Shown: positions 16,889 through 25,220 of the stretch, in pieces
Layout of the letters: each line of letters starts with the position of its first letter
Position numbering within the stretch: position 1 is the first letter of the stretch
Source: CAWKDC01 sp044445605
Lineage (GTDB): Bacteria; Pseudomonadota; Gammaproteobacteria; JABCZS01
NCBI GenBank assembly: GCA_044445605.1
Contig: JBIOEA010000028.1
Span: 1 to 29,105 of the forward strand
Direction of reading: 5' to 3'
DNA length: 29,105 nucleotides
Translations under genes and position numbers: made by a program
Notes under the pieces: generated by a model
Database searches by the model: none
Told to the model about the DNA's origin: nothing
The model's input: the letters and a program-made list of their open reading frames with translations, nothing else

Positions 16889-16920
16889 AAAAAAAACCCC
16901 CGCATAAGCGAGGGTTTTTT
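16889..16920. terminator. bidirectional intrinsic terminator between rfbD and the RRM gene
   Basis: Eight A, CCCCCGC, loop ATAA, GCGAGGG and six T. Leftward the 7-bp stem contains one U-G pair and ends in eight T, making a strong terminator for the RRM gene. Rightward it has one A-C mismatch and six T, adequate for rfbD. Confidence 0.88.
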
Positions 16921-16934
16921 GAGGCAAGATAGAC

Positions 16935-17342
16935 TTAGTATCTATCGCGTGAGCCGCCGTCACGTCCGCCGCCGAAGCCACCGCTTCCGCCGCCGAAGCC
17001 GCCACGACTACCGCCGCCATCACGGCTGCCGCCGCCGAAGCCGCCACGTCCGCCTGCGCCGCCTTCACGTCCGCCAGCACCACCAGCAGCACCAAAGGGA
17101 CGATCTTCAGCAATGTTTACACGTAATGGGCGACCGCCTTCATCACGACCATTCATCGCCTTAACAGCTGACTCAGCTTCAGCAGCTTGAGTAAACTCAA
17201 TGAAAGCATACCCCTTGGACTTACGAGTTGCTTTGTCTCTGATCAAGCTGATTTTGATGATTTCACCAAAACTGCCGAACAAGCCACGGAGTTCGTCTTC
17301 AGCAACGGTGTAAGGCAAGTTGCCCACATAAATTTTGTTCAT
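16935..17342 (-). CDS. RRM-domain RNA-binding protein with Gly/Arg-rich tail
   Basis: 135 residues. One RNA-recognition motif occupies residues 2-80, with RNP2 IYVGNL at 4-9 and RNP1 KGYAFIEF at 43-50, both with the aromatic residues that stack on RNA. The tail (about 82-135) is made of Gly-rich repeats with Arg, Asp, Ser and Phe (GGFGGGS-type units), a likely disordered RNA-binding region. Such small bacterial RRM proteins are often cold- or stress-related; that role is not shown here. The open frame runs up to 17591, but the extension does not look like RRM protein and overlaps the upstream gene. The ATG at 17342 has AGGA about 9 nt upstream and starts exactly at the domain. It ends before a strong terminator. 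Confidence 0.9.
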   Translation of the reverse strand: MNKIYVGNLPYTVAEDELRGLFGSFGEIIKISLIRDKATRKSKGYAFIEFTQAAEAESAVKAMNGRDEGGRPLRVNIAEDRPFGAAGGAGGREGGAGGRGGFGGGSRDGGGSRGGFGGGSGGFGGGRDGGSRDRY

Positions 17343-17473
17343 AAAAAATAATCCTAACAATATTAACAATTGGCCAAGGTGTGAATCAGCAAACTTACTT
17401 ACAGCAAGTTCCCTTTCCAGCCAAGACCTTCTCGCGTATTCTTGCACAGTTTTCTGGAAAGATCCAGGAAAAA

Positions 17474-18859
17474 TTAAAAATTTAGAAAAATATCGCTCAT
17501 AGAGGCATAGTAGCGCCCTATTAATACCTGGGCGGTAGAAACCAGGGTGACCCCCTCCAAGAGAAGGACAAGCCAAAAAGCAATAGCCCACCTATTATAC
17601 CCCCTTTCCTCAGAAGGTATGCCACAGCAGGCATAGGCCATCATCATGCAGGGCACTAGAAAATAGCGTCCCTGGACACCTTCAATAACCTGAGCTGGGT
17701 GCGGATTCCACATAATTAAGAATATGAAAAACATCAACAAAATCGATGCCAAGCTTATTAAGACTAATACCCATCTTGCCGCTTTAGGAGGTTCTTCCGT
17801 TTTAAAGGAGATGGAGAAACCTGCAATCATGACCATGAGAGACGCCAGAACAAAGTAAATAATACGAGGGAAAATCGTATCCAGCCAACCCAAAACTCCG
17901 AGAAAGGAAGTAGCATAAGAATAGAAAAACCGACCAATGGTCTGAAATACTAAGACAAAAAATGCCCAGGGGTGCAATACATAATGAAATACCACTTCTT
18001 TTGATGAGGAGCCGATTTCATTTTGTATATAATTATGAGTATTATGCGTCATCACAATATAAATCCAAGCGCCGACCAGCAATGTCGCGATGACAGATAC
18101 AGCAAACTTTGTTTTGCTTTTTGAGTAAAGAGCCATAACAAAAGGCAGAAGCAACATTGGCATTAAATGAATTCTACAAGTAACCACAAGCAAAATAGCT
18201 ACTGTGCACACATAGAATAACCAGTCAGGGTTCAGTGATTTCTTCATCATAAACTTCAAAAAAATGGAGAGTGCAAAAATCGATAGTGCAGTAGATACTC
18301 CATCAAGACTAGCTGATGAGAACTGAAAAACGGACATGGGGATAAATACAAGGGCTAACAACAAAGGGTTAACCGCATAGATGCGGAATGCTAAAAAAAG
18401 AACCACTGCAATAAAGGCTAATGCACTGTAACGTGCGAGTTCATAAGAAGTGGCCAGCGTCAGACCCAGTTCCTCCCCTATCATTAAGCCTGTTGCTTGG
18501 GGCAAATAGATCAACGGGAAATAATATGCCGAACCTGCACTTGACTCAAATACCTTTTTTCCTGTCCAAGTGATTTCCTTAGCAGCCTTCATTTCCTCTT
18601 TCATCAATTTAACATCAGGCTTAAAAGGTAAATGACCGTAAGCTTGCATATAATCAAGTAAGCCAGTATCCATCATCCCACCTGAATCCACTCCAGGCGG
18701 AGAATCTAATAGCAGATTGCCTTGGGTCAAAAGATAAGCACGTTCCAGATGCTGAAACTCATCTGGCGATTGAAATGGTGGAATGATGGAAGAAAAAAAC
18801 AAACCATTGAAAATCAGCAATAGTACAGACCAAATACAAGCGTGCTTTGAAACTGACAT
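17474..18859 (-). CDS. DUF2142 polytopic membrane protein (probable lipid-sugar-dependent GT-C)
   Basis: 461 residues with about ten membrane segments. After the first helix comes IIPPFQSPDEFQHLERAYLL, with Asp33, Glu34 and His37. The P-x-DE-xx-H pattern at the start of the first outer loop is the hallmark of DUF2142 (PF09913) and resembles the catalytic loop of GT-C enzymes. AGGAG lies 9 nt before the ATG, and only 2 bp separate it from the SMR-type gene. With the two preceding genes it forms a GT2-carrier-GT-C set resembling the gtrA-gtrB-gtrC design of O-antigen modification. I infer that it transfers the flipped sugar to the glycan in the periplasm. Confidence 0.72.
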   Translation of the reverse strand: MSVSKHACIWSVLLLIFNGLFFSSIIPPFQSPDEFQHLERAYLLTQGNLLLDSPPGVDSGGMMDTGLLDYMQAYGHLPFKPDVKLMKEEMKAAKEITWTGKKVFESSAGSAYYFPLIYLPQATGLMIGEELGLTLATSYELARYSALAFIAVVLFLAFRIYAVNPLLLALVFIPMSVFQFSSASLDGVSTALSIFALSIFLKFMMKKSLNPDWLFYVCTVAILLVVTCRIHLMPMLLLPFVMALYSKSKTKFAVSVIATLLVGAWIYIVMTHNTHNYIQNEIGSSSKEVVFHYVLHPWAFFVLVFQTIGRFFYSYATSFLGVLGWLDTIFPRIIYFVLASLMVMIAGFSISFKTEEPPKAARWVLVLISLASILLMFFIFLIMWNPHPAQVIEGVQGRYFLVPCMMMAYACCGIPSEERGYNRWAIAFWLVLLLEGVTLVSTAQVLIGRYYASMSDIFLNF

Positions 18860-18861
18860 AA

Positions 18862-19206
18862 TTAAGTACTCCTAGCAATGATTATGATGCCAGCCATAAT
18901 TAAAACAACACCGAGAAAATATGGCGTCTCAAAACGCTCCCCAAAAATAAAGTGACTCGCAAATGGCACCAATACGAACGCCAAGGCCATGAAGGGATAT
19001 ACTTTGCCCAATTCAATTTTTTGCAACACCCACACCCAAAGCAACGTTGTTAATCCATACAAACACAATGCAGGAAATAATGTTGCTAGCGTTTTAATCG
19101 AAAAAAATGAGCCAGTCTCCGTCAACGCGGTTGCACTCATTTTGAATAAAACCTGGCCAATCGAAAGTCCTATCACACATAACAGCGTGGCCGCATAAAT
19201 AATCAT
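18862..19206 (-). CDS. small EamA/SMR-type membrane protein (ArnE/ArnF-like carrier)
   Basis: 114 residues, four membrane helices and the EamA/SMR pattern: GQVLFKMSATAL early, LWVWVLQKIELGKVYPFMAL in the middle (quoted as landmark, helix 3 region), and a final GVVLIMAGIIII. The string ELGKVYPF is like that of ArnE/ArnF-type undecaprenyl-phosphate-sugar flippase subunits and their relatives. It starts 1 bp after the stop of the GT2 gene, with GGAG 7 nt before the ATG. Likely role: moving the lipid-linked sugar made by the GT2 to the periplasmic face. A drug-type SMR pump is less likely in this context. Confidence 0.75.
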   Translation of the reverse strand: MIIYAATLLCVIGLSIGQVLFKMSATALTETGSFFSIKTLATLFPALCLYGLTTLLWVWVLQKIELGKVYPFMALAFVLVPFASHFIFGERFETPYFLGVVLIMAGIIIIARST

Positions 19207-19207
19207 A

Positions 19208-20182
19208 TTAATTCTCCGTCTTTCTTTTTAACCGATGGAATGGCCTTCTTGGAACAGCAGAGATATCCTGGGCTAAAAAAGCCAACATAAACTGGAGCCC
19301 AACAATGACAGTCAATGCCGAAAGCATGACAGTCCCCGCGGTTGATACAGCACCCGTAGCGATGGATAACCACCAATGATACCCGCCATAAATGCAACCG
19401 AATATAAACATTGTCAAACCTAATGGAAGCTGAATGGAACCAAGCGACATGTCTCTCAAAAAGTAATTATAAAAAATTCTTTTCATGAAATTCCTTACAT
19501 GTTTGACAAAAAACTCACCGACCACATTAAAAATCTTAAGGCTACTAACCTCGTTTCCATATTTTGCACTCATCGGAATATCGACAACAACAGCACGCAA
19601 TGTATTTAATCGAAATAACATATCTGTCTCAAAAAAATAGCGCTGAGAAATTTTACGAAACGGCAAATAAGCGGCCACCGTTCTATGCAGGGCCGTATAT
19701 CCATTCGTCGGATCAAAAATATCCCAATAGCCCGACGACAACTTGGTCATGAATGACAAAACAGCATTCCCAAACAACCTAATTTTGGGCATTGCATTAA
19801 TTTCTTCCAAATCAAAAAAACGATTTCCTTTCGTATAATCTGCTTCATCCGCTAATATGGGCGCAATAAAATCACTGATCAAACGAGGGTCCATCTGACC
19901 ATCACCATCAATCTTCACCAGGATATCTGCACCATCAGCCAAAGCGACCGCATAGCCAGCCATGACTGCGCCACCTACCCCCAGATTTGTTGGATTATGT
20001 AACACCTTGACGCGCTTATCATGACATTGACTTTCAACCCAATCGCCGGAACCTTCGGGACAACAATCATCAACAACATAAATAGCATTAACTTCCGAAC
20101 CAATGTTTTTCAACACATCAAGAATGTGCGAGCGAACTTTATAACACGGAATAATCACCGCTACATTTGAATGAGAATCCAT
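19208..20182 (-). CDS. family 2 glycosyltransferase, DPM1-like polyprenyl-phosphate sugar synthase
   Basis: 324 residues. The GT-A domain opens VAVIIPCYKVRSHI (residues 7-20); the metal-binding DGD is at 92-94, followed by GQMDP. Two hydrophobic helices close the protein (about 250-300). This is the usual form of enzymes charging undecaprenyl phosphate with a sugar. GGGAG lies 8 nt before the ATG. It is the first of three tightly spaced genes (gaps 1 and 2 bp) that probably form one glycan-decoration module with the SMR-type carrier and DUF2142 protein. Confidence 0.86.
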   Translation of the reverse strand: MDSHSNVAVIIPCYKVRSHILDVLKNIGSEVNAIYVVDDCCPEGSGDWVESQCHDKRVKVLHNPTNLGVGGAVMAGYAVALADGADILVKIDGDGQMDPRLISDFIAPILADEADYTKGNRFFDLEEINAMPKIRLFGNAVLSFMTKLSSGYWDIFDPTNGYTALHRTVAAYLPFRKISQRYFFETDMLFRLNTLRAVVVDIPMSAKYGNEVSSLKIFNVVGEFFVKHVRNFMKRIFYNYFLRDMSLGSIQLPLGLTMFIFGCIYGGYHWWLSIATGAVSTAGTVMLSALTVIVGLQFMLAFLAQDISAVPRRPFHRLKRKTEN

Positions 20183-20186
20183 ACTC

Positions 20187-21329
20187 TCAACTCCCTAGTG
20201 CTTTTAAAATAATGGACTTTTGATGATACCATGCAAAGTTTTTCAAGGCGTCATCTCTTGCCCGCTCAGCCATCTTGACAGCACAGGGCAGCGCATCCAT
20301 AGCACGCTTGATGACGACATCCCATTCATACGCTTTTGATAAATATCCATTATCACCGTCTCGTATAACATTTGCATAGGTAAATGTCGGCGACGCAATC
20401 GTTTGCGTCCCAACCACGGCAGCTTCAAAATATTTGAGCTCAGACTTACAATGGCTAAATGCATTATATTGTAATGGCACAAGATTAAAATCGACTTCAC
20501 TGATCAAACGCTGCAAGTTGATAAAGTCAGTAAAACGTAAATACTTAACTCGATGGGAACCAAAACGTTTTACTAATGAATCCAACTGGATGTAACCGGC
20601 CACTGTCAATGAAAGCGACGGTGTTTCTTCCATCAATGCCTCTAAAAAGGGGAGAGCAATCGCAAGATCTTTTGCATGCGTCGCCGAACCGCTAAAATAA
20701 CCCAATTGCACACCAGCTTTGGATTCGGAAAGACGCTGCTGCTTCGAGTCAAACAGTTGAGATGAAACGTCTACCTGTTCCTTATTCAAAAAATTCGGGA
20801 TCACTGTCGTGGGAAGCCGGCTGAAATCACGAATCCGATCAGCAAGGTATTCATTGGTCGCAATAACACCGTCACATTTCAACAACGTTTCTCCAATTCG
20901 GGAAGAATAGGCGAACCAATCATCCCAATGTTTCTGTATCCCCATGTTGATGCCGAGAGTTCTAACAATGAGATGAACAAAATCAGGATTAAATATTAAA
21001 TCATCCACATCAAACAATATCTTCTTTCCTTTTCTTCTAAAGGCAGTGATTAAATGATTGATATTGGCATCATAACGCGCCCTGCAAATGACTAACATAT
21101 CCGCAGAATCTGCTATCTCATGAAAACTTGCAACATCACTGAGAAAAAAATAGGAAGCGGAGATATCACCTTCGCCATCATTTAATACCTGTGCCATGTT
21201 GTAAACGCGATAACGGAACGTGCTACTGTCAGGTTTTTCATAAAAATAGGCTACACGCTTTCTTCCTTTTTGGAGCATTAGAAGGCGTTCAGACAAAGGC
21301 AAATCCCAAGGATTACGATAAGTGGCCAT
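20187..21329 (-). CDS. GT4-like glycosyltransferase
   Basis: 380 residues. N-terminal landmarks are FRYRVYNM (38-45) and FDVDDLIF (106-113), both common in a group of bacterial GT4-like enzymes of surface-glycan clusters. The C-terminal part has CKSELKYFEAAVVGTQTIASP, with the acidic residues in the usual donor-site position, then RDGDNGYL. Substrates are unknown. It overlaps the preceding small gene by 17 bp; GGGA lies 5 nt before the ATG. The four-base gap to the next GT2 gene indicates one transcript. Confidence 0.78.
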   Translation of the reverse strand: MATYRNPWDLPLSERLLMLQKGRKRVAYFYEKPDSSTFRYRVYNMAQVLNDGEGDISASYFFLSDVASFHEIADSADMLVICRARYDANINHLITAFRRKGKKILFDVDDLIFNPDFVHLIVRTLGINMGIQKHWDDWFAYSSRIGETLLKCDGVIATNEYLADRIRDFSRLPTTVIPNFLNKEQVDVSSQLFDSKQQRLSESKAGVQLGYFSGSATHAKDLAIALPFLEALMEETPSLSLTVAGYIQLDSLVKRFGSHRVKYLRFTDFINLQRLISEVDFNLVPLQYNAFSHCKSELKYFEAAVVGTQTIASPTFTYANVIRDGDNGYLSKAYEWDVVIKRAMDALPCAVKMAERARDDALKNFAWYHQKSIILKALGS

Positions 21330-21921
21330 TAAATTCCCTTACATGCTGCTGAATAACGTCTAGAGGAGTCTTTGCGTCGAATGGAAAATCGACAATCATC
21401 TTCTTACAAATGCTGTTGAAGGTTGCGCGTTCCGTATCTAATGACGTCGGAATAAATAATTCATCTTCGAAAATATCAAATTCTTCCTCAGGGAAACCAG
21501 GTGGACTGAATACAAATTCAATGTCATGCGTTAACGAAATCTTGTTAAATCTGAAAAGGCGCCCAATATCCAGTGGATTAATCTGTTCGAGTCGAGTAAT
21601 TATCCTCAAGCACGATTGTCTTGACTCGGCCAATAAAGCCCCAAATAGAATAGCGGAACCTATCACCGCATCAAGTGCTCCATGACTAACACTATCAGCG
21701 ATAACCGTGATACGTGAACACATCCTAACATTGGGGATCATATAAACAATAATGGGAGCAGAAGGATCACCCAGTACGGTCCGTTTTTTAAAATCAGAAC
21801 ATTTGGATAATTGCTTATGCTTAGCTATCTTGTCGCTAATAATGCCAACAATAAACTGTATTGTAGACTTGAATCCGTGAATTCGGTAATATTCCGACAA
21901 TAACCTGAAATTCCCCATCAT
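21313..21921 (-). CDS. small protein resembling the N-terminal half of a GT4/WsaF-like glycosyltransferase
   Basis: 202 residues, not recognised with certainty. After a basic, helix-like start, residues 50-190 recall the N-terminal Rossmann half of GT-B enzymes: APIIVYMIPNV, then AVIGSAILFGALLAES, RIITRLEQINP, and DELFIPTSLDTERAT, similar in style to the FIATSWWTA segment of WsaF-like rhamnosyltransferases. No C-terminal donor-binding half follows in frame. The gene overlaps the complete GT4-like gene downstream by 17 bp and starts 6 bp after the M61 peptidase gene, with GGAG about 9 nt before the ATG. It may be a half enzyme working with its neighbour, or a relic of a larger gene. Confidence 0.6.
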   Translation of the reverse strand: MMGNFRLLSEYYRIHGFKSTIQFIVGIISDKIAKHKQLSKCSDFKKRTVLGDPSAPIIVYMIPNVRMCSRITVIADSVSHGALDAVIGSAILFGALLAESRQSCLRIITRLEQINPLDIGRLFRFNKISLTHDIEFVFSPPGFPEEEFDIFEDELFIPTSLDTERATFNSICKKMIVDFPFDAKTPLDVIQQHVREFNGHLS

Positions 21922-21927
21922 GATTCA

Positions 21928-23625
21928 TTACTCCAATTTTGCTTTCAATAGCTTTCCAGCCTGCAACACAACCGAGTATTCATGTAACATTTCCTGGCGA
22001 AAAACATGTAATTTCACGGTATCGGACACTTTATAGCGGCGCAATATTTCAGTCAATGGCTGTTGACGAATCGCTACTCCTTCACACGCGATAATTTCAT
22101 CCCCCGCTGAAATACCCGCTAATTGCGCAGGGCTGCCGTCAAGACACACAGCGACAGTGTTTTTACCATCCCCTGACAACCTCACCCCCAAATCAACCGC
22201 ACACTCGGGATGATCTGACACATACGTTAACGCCCAACCTGATGCTTTTGCCCACGCAATCAGTGGCAGCGGCTCAACCCCGTTAACCCATGCATCCAAG
22301 GCGTTGGCTAGTTTCTTGCCGCCCCAGTCTAATATGATTTGTTCAACGGTACCTTCTGGGACGCCCGTTCCAGTTGCGCCATAGGTATTCCATAAAAACC
22401 GCACAACGTCATCTAATGTGTGCTTTTCACCGCGGCGCAGCATCACATCCAATCCCCACGCAATCAATGCGCCCTTGGCATAGTAACTCACCGTCACATT
22501 CGGTGAGTTTTCATTAGGATCATAAAACTTTGTCCAGGCACTGTGGCTAGAATCAGACACAGATTGTACTAAATGCCCAGGGTTTCTTTCCACTTGTGTG
22601 ATTTTTTGAGCGAACATCGTTAAATATTGCTCTTGAGTAATGAGCCCTGCACGTCGCAAAAATAAATCTTCGTAATACGAGGTAAATCCTTCAAATATCC
22701 ATAATTGACGTGTGTAATTTTCTTCTGATAAATCATAGGGCATAAACGCTTCGGGCTTGGTGCGCTTGACATGCCAGGTATGGAAATATTCATGGCTGCA
22801 CAAACTTAAAAAATCAGCATAAGGAGCATATTCTTTGGGCATCCCTTCAAACGGCAAACTGTCCCGCGATGTCATCAACGCAGTCGATGAGCGATGCTCT
22901 AACCCCCCGTAACCATGCACCATGACCCAGGTTAAAAATACATACGCTTTTTTCACCGGGCTCTTACCGAAAAAACTGATCTGTGCTTCACAGATCTTTT
23001 TCAAATCATGGGTTAAACGTGGAAGATCCACTCGCGATGCGCCGACCAGCGACATGCGATGAGGAATACCATGCGCTTTGAACGAAATGGTTTGCAAAGG
23101 CCCCATCAAAAAAGGATGGTCAATCAAAGCATCATAGTCATCAGCAATATACGTCCCAAATCCTTTCGCATCCTTTTTCTTCGCATCCAGTGCAGTATCA
23201 CAATGCCATTCTTTGCAGGATTTATGTTTTGAAGGTGATATTGTTAATGTGCACGTCGATTGCTCTTGCCCTTCCACGTACATACACAGACTGCTGGCAT
23301 TAAAGAAAAACAATTGATCATCTAAATAGGCCATACGAACCGATATGTCTTTTGCATAAACAGCATATGTCACGACAATTTTTTTAGCATCGGCGTGAAT
23401 CACCCAGCGATGCTTGTCTAAGGCAACACAGGCTACCTCTTTTCCATCCGCCGTCGCTGACACTGTAATGACGTTTTTCGCAAAATCACGGATTTTATAA
23501 CTGCCTGGGATCCAGTTCGGCAACCCTATCACCGACCGGCTCGATGTCGGCGCGAACGTCAGCCGCATCTCGATGCGATGCAAGCAGGGATCGAAAGAAG
23601 TGATGATGTATTCTATAATGTTCAT
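21928..23625 (-). CDS. M61 family metallopeptidase (glycyl-aminopeptidase type) with PDZ domain
   Basis: 565 residues. The zinc-site helix HEYFHTWH has His278, Glu279 and His282, and the third ligand is Glu312 in WIFEGFTSYYED, the classical gluzincin arrangement of M61. The N-terminal beta domain carries GLPNWIPGSYKIRDF, typical of the family. A PDZ domain follows at about 460-550, with GSPAQLAGISAGDEI. There is no signal peptide, so a cytoplasmic role is likely. AGGGG precedes the ATG, which is 8 bp after the glpK stop. It is a housekeeping-type gene placed between glpK and glycan genes on one strand; no functional tie to the glycan is evident. Confidence 0.92.
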   Translation of the reverse strand: MNIIEYIITSFDPCLHRIEMRLTFAPTSSRSVIGLPNWIPGSYKIRDFAKNVITVSATADGKEVACVALDKHRWVIHADAKKIVVTYAVYAKDISVRMAYLDDQLFFFNASSLCMYVEGQEQSTCTLTISPSKHKSCKEWHCDTALDAKKKDAKGFGTYIADDYDALIDHPFLMGPLQTISFKAHGIPHRMSLVGASRVDLPRLTHDLKKICEAQISFFGKSPVKKAYVFLTWVMVHGYGGLEHRSSTALMTSRDSLPFEGMPKEYAPYADFLSLCSHEYFHTWHVKRTKPEAFMPYDLSEENYTRQLWIFEGFTSYYEDLFLRRAGLITQEQYLTMFAQKITQVERNPGHLVQSVSDSSHSAWTKFYDPNENSPNVTVSYYAKGALIAWGLDVMLRRGEKHTLDDVVRFLWNTYGATGTGVPEGTVEQIILDWGGKKLANALDAWVNGVEPLPLIAWAKASGWALTYVSDHPECAVDLGVRLSGDGKNTVAVCLDGSPAQLAGISAGDEIIACEGVAIRQQPLTEILRRYKVSDTVKLHVFRQEMLHEYSVVLQAGKLLKAKLE

Positions 23626-23633
23626 TTATGCCC

Positions 23634-25118
23634 CTACGATTTCGTCCTAATCTTAGACACCGCCGCTACCCAGCCCGCATACAACTTCTCACGCTCAGCA
23701 CTTTCCATGCGCGTATCAAAGCGTTCGCCTAATTCCCATAAACGTGCAATATCAGCCAGCGAATGGAACCAGCCTAATTTCAAACCCGCTAAAAACGCAA
23801 CGCCCAATGCCGTTGTTTCCATCTGTGCCGCACGCTCGACCGGTGCATCCAGCATATTGGATAAAAATTGCATCAGCCAATCATTTTGCGTCATGCCACC
23901 ATCCACACGCAATGTTGCTAATTGCGCACCGTCAGCCTCCATCGCCAACCACAAATCCTTGACGGAATAACACACGGATTCAAGTGCCGCTCTCACAATG
24001 TGACCAATTCCACTGTCGTGCGTCAAACCTAAAATCGCACCACGCGCTTGTGCATCCCAATACGGCGCACCCAATCCCGAAAAAGCAGGAACAAAGTAAA
24101 CACCCTGTGTATCTTGTGTGTGAACCGCCCACTGTTCGCTTTCTTGAGAACTGCGGATCAGTTTCATCGCGTCTCGCAACCACTGTACGGCAGCACCGGC
24201 CACAAATACGCTGCCCTCTAAAGCATAGGCCATTTCATCACCCACATGATATGCCAATGTGGTTAATAATCGATTTTTGGAGACCAACGGTGTTTTACCC
24301 GTATTCAGTAACATGAAACAGCCCGTTCCAAACGTCGCTTTCATCATCCCTGGCAGAAAACATGCCTGCCCCACTGTCGCAGCCTGTTGATCCCCCGCCA
24401 TCGCAACAATCGGCATGGCAGCACCCAGATGGGCCGCGTCAACCTCACCAAAGTCTGCCACGTTCGGCTTTACTTCCGGCAAGATACTCATCGGGATATC
24501 AAACGCCTCCAGCAGTTGCTGATCCCATTCAAATGTATGAATGTTATAAAGCATCGTTCGTGACGCATTCGTCATGTCTGTCACGTGTGACTTACCGCTG
24601 GTAAGCTTCCACACCAAAAACGTATCAATCGTACCGAAGGCTAATTCTCCGCGATTCGCCCGATCTCGAGCGTCTGGAACGTTATCCAGTATCCATCGAA
24701 TTTTGCTGGCTGAAAAATAGGGGTCCAGTAACAACCCTGTTTTAGACTGCACCATGTCATTTAAACCCTGATCGGCCCATGCCGAACACTGATCTAACGT
24801 GCGTCTGTCTTGCCATACAATCGCCGGATAAATGGGCTCACCGGTTTTTCTATCCCATATAATAGTTGTTTCACGTTGATTACTGATGGATAACCCTGCC
24901 ACCTGCGATGCGTGTACACCCGCGCTACGTAAGGCTTCGTTCGCAACAGATAAGGCATCTTTCCAAATGATTTCTGGCGCCTGTTCCACCCATCCTTCAT
25001 GAGGATACGCAGAGGGCAATGGCAGCTGGGCCTTCGCGAGTAAGCGATATTCGCGTGAAAATACTAGCGCACGTGTGCTGCTGGTTCCTTGATCGATCGT
25101 TAATATGTAGAATGACAT
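23634..25118 (-). CDS. glpK: glycerol kinase
   Basis: 494 residues, normal for GlpK (about 500). It phosphorylates glycerol to sn-glycerol-3-phosphate. The FGGY-kinase phosphate loop TIDQGTSSTRAL is at residues 7-18. HEGWVEQ, VSNQRET-like SISNQRETT, GDQQAATVGQ and the ATP-site FGTGCFMLLNTG are all present, as is DGGMTQNDWLMQF near residue 405. AAGGA sits 6 nt before the ATG. It is divergent from glpD, which consumes its product, with 102 bp between; that gap is mostly a repeat element. Confidence 0.97.
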   Translation of the reverse strand: MSFYILTIDQGTSSTRALVFSREYRLLAKAQLPLPSAYPHEGWVEQAPEIIWKDALSVANEALRSAGVHASQVAGLSISNQRETTIIWDRKTGEPIYPAIVWQDRRTLDQCSAWADQGLNDMVQSKTGLLLDPYFSASKIRWILDNVPDARDRANRGELAFGTIDTFLVWKLTSGKSHVTDMTNASRTMLYNIHTFEWDQQLLEAFDIPMSILPEVKPNVADFGEVDAAHLGAAMPIVAMAGDQQAATVGQACFLPGMMKATFGTGCFMLLNTGKTPLVSKNRLLTTLAYHVGDEMAYALEGSVFVAGAAVQWLRDAMKLIRSSQESEQWAVHTQDTQGVYFVPAFSGLGAPYWDAQARGAILGLTHDSGIGHIVRAALESVCYSVKDLWLAMEADGAQLATLRVDGGMTQNDWLMQFLSNMLDAPVERAAQMETTALGVAFLAGLKLGWFHSLADIARLWELGERFDTRMESAEREKLYAGWVAAVSKIRTKS

Positions 25119-25139
25119 GAGCTATCCTTTTTAGAGGAA

Positions 25140-25202
25140 GAAAAATCCCTCCGTCCCTTCGGGCCACCTCCCTTTACAAAGGGAGGAAAAGAGAGATTTT
25201 TC
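25140..25202. repeat. 63-bp intergenic repeat-like element with terminal inverted repeats and two inner hairpins
   Basis: The ends are GAAAAATCCCTC (25140-25151) and GAGAGATTTTTC (25191-25202), inverted repeats matching at 11 of 12 positions. Inside are a small CCC-TTC-GGG hairpin and a strong one, CCTCCCTTT/AAAGGGAGG with a 2-base centre (25167-25186). The layout is that of a REP-like or MITE-like element. It fills most of the glpK-glpD intergenic region and could fold in RNA from either strand. No T-run follows, so it is not a standard terminator. Confidence 0.6.
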
Positions 25203-25220
25203 ATACAATGGGGATTATAA

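Noticed and set aside
16610..17113. 167-codon leftward frame with a long Ala/Val-rich start
   Set aside because: It lies in a different frame of the Gly-rich repeat region and crosses the terminator and the end of rfbD on the opposite strand; low complexity only.
16919..17164. Arg/His-rich frame on the plus strand
   Set aside because: Antisense shadow of the Gly-rich codons of the RRM gene.
17450..17472. Hairpin TTTTCTGGA/TCCAGGAAAA after the DUF2142 gene
   Set aside because: Nine pairs with a bulge, but the T-rich side lies before the stem in the direction of transcription, so it is not a normal terminator; too little to claim more.
17343..17591. N-terminal extension of the RRM protein to 17591
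   Set aside because: It would overlap the DUF2142 gene and adds non-RRM sequence; the ATG at 17342 has a ribosome site and starts at the domain.
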